DNA from: Crateriforma spongiae
Lineage (GTDB): Bacteria; Planctomycetota; Planctomycetia; Pirellulales; Pirellulaceae
Assembly: GCF_012290005.1 (NCBI RefSeq)
Contig: NZ_JAAXMS010000007.1
Location: forward strand, 105,991 to 169,990
Direction: 5' to 3'
Length of the DNA: 64,000 bases
Shown here: in pieces, positions 63,421 to 64,000 of the stretch
Layout of the letters: every line of letters starts with the position of its first letter
How positions within the stretch are numbered: position 1 is the stretch's first letter
Translations under genes and position numbers: made by a program
Notes under the pieces: generated by a model
The model's database searches: none
What the model was told of the DNA's origin: nothing
Seen by the model: the letters and a program-made list of their open reading frames with translations, nothing else

Positions 63421-64000
63421 TTAGAAAGGCGGTTGGTCGACGACCTGGAAATTTGATTCGACGCTGCCTGAAAGGTGGATGTCGTTGGGGTCCAGCGTTT
63501 TTGTTTCGCCGCCTTCACGAAGATCAAACGCGTTTAGGTCGATCCAGATGACATTGGGGCTGGTGGTCAGTTCAAAGAAATAGCGTCGGGCCGCCAGATC
63601 TGCGACGGTGCGATATTCCGTGTCATAGATCGTTCCCGGCGTCTTGTAAGGTGCATTGAACGGCACCGAAGCGTTGCGTGCGATCGACAGGACCGAAGCG
63701 ATTGCTTCGCGTTCGCTGCGTGGTTTGCGAAGCGATTCCAGGAAATAGTTCGCGCGCACGAACCGGGCGATGGGGTTCACGTTGCCCGGCAACGGTGTTT
63801 CGCGGGTCGCATCGCTAAAGTCCCACTTGGCCAGTTCTTTGAGCTGTTGGTCGTATGGCGGGTCGTTGGTCATCACACGGTGTTGGGATCCGTGGTAGAT
63901 CTTGGCTTTTCCGCCGACGTATTCGACGATGGCCGAATCGCCCGATGAATCTTCGATGGCCAGATGCAGCGTGGATTTGAAACCGCCGTGTTCGACCATC
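63421..64000 (-). CDS. Choloylglycine-hydrolase-family protein, 3' part (gene runs off the window)
   Basis: 193 codons at the right edge; the 5' end and the catalytic N-terminal Cys are outside the window. Seen: TLHLAIEDSSGDSAIVEYV, then the conserved HRVMTNDPPYDQQLKELA with the family Asn. This is the Ntn-hydrolase group that includes bile-salt hydrolases and penicillin V acylases, acting on linear amide bonds. The substrate in this organism is unknown. Near its end it carries a DLREGGETKTLDPNDIHLSG-type tail. Confidence 0.75.
   Translation of the reverse strand, partial: MVEHGGFKSTLHLAIEDSSGDSAIVEYVGGKAKIYHGSQHRVMTNDPPYDQQLKELAKWDFSDATRETPLPGNVNPIARFVRANYFLESLRKPRSEREAIASVLSIARNASVPFNAPYKTPGTIYDTEYRTVADLAARRYFFELTTSPNVIWIDLNAFDLREGGETKTLDPNDIHLSGSVESNFQVVDQPPF

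Overview
The window looks like chromosomal DNA of a planctomycete, most like the Pirellulaceae (Rhodopirellula and relatives). The reasons are two secreted sulfatases, a Ser/Thr kinase with an extracytoplasmic sensor, a small membrane protein that begins with the NPYQAP motif, a giant surface protein with the planctomycete N-terminal motif RLEDRRLLA and WQNP-type dockerin repeats, and a lipid A gene (lpxB). No prophage, insertion sequence or CRISPR array was seen.

Layout. 0.2-2.8 kb: lpxB (minus), a small secreted Tyr/His/Gly-rich protein and a CinA/PncC-family amidohydrolase. 2.9-10.4 kb: four tightly packed plus-strand genes for a membrane sensor kinase, two different membrane-anchored P-loop GTPase-like proteins and an ExbB/TolQ/MotA-type proton-channel subunit. 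10.4-13.8 kb: a sulfatase, a GT-C glycosyltransferase and a small lipoprotein. 14.1-14.8 kb: a zinc-ribbon/bacterial-PH membrane protein (minus). 15.1-47.2 kb: one uninterrupted minus-strand gene of about 10,700 codons. Its product runs from a beta-helix array through Big_5/PA14, 13 CARDB repeats, a TIG/propeller region, nine cadherin-like repeats, a split RHS (YD-repeat) shell, an RHS core, a metalloprotease-like module and four dockerin half-repeats. 47.5-48.7 kb: an ankyrin protein and a small membrane protein. 48.9-54.4 kb: tRNA-Val with its own terminator, infC with a probable AUU start, a Nif3-family protein, a GT2 glycosyltransferase overlapping a BshC-like protein, and tRNA-Leu. 54.7-60.1 kb: a patatin phospholipase with a membrane segment and an unknown beta-rich tail, a palindromic intergenic element, and a second sulfatase with a HEAT-like tail. 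60.2-64 kb: a methyltransferase/FAD-oxidoreductase pair, a periplasmic coiled-coil protein, and the 3' part of a choloylglycine-hydrolase-family gene that runs off the right edge.

How the genes fit together. The kinase-GTPase-GTPase-ExbB set is the best candidate for a little-described system: gene overlaps suggest coupled translation, and the parts suggest a sensed signal passed to membrane GTPases and an ion-driven channel. The giant protein, the sulfatases and the dockerins fit a cell-surface or extracellular polysaccharide and adhesion lifestyle. The other genes are housekeeping (lpxB, infC, tRNAs, Nif3) or envelope functions.

Limits. All functional calls come from motif reading by eye. 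Domain borders inside the giant protein are approximate. Starts were moved downstream of the longest possible ORF wherever signal peptides, overlaps or family alignments favoured it.
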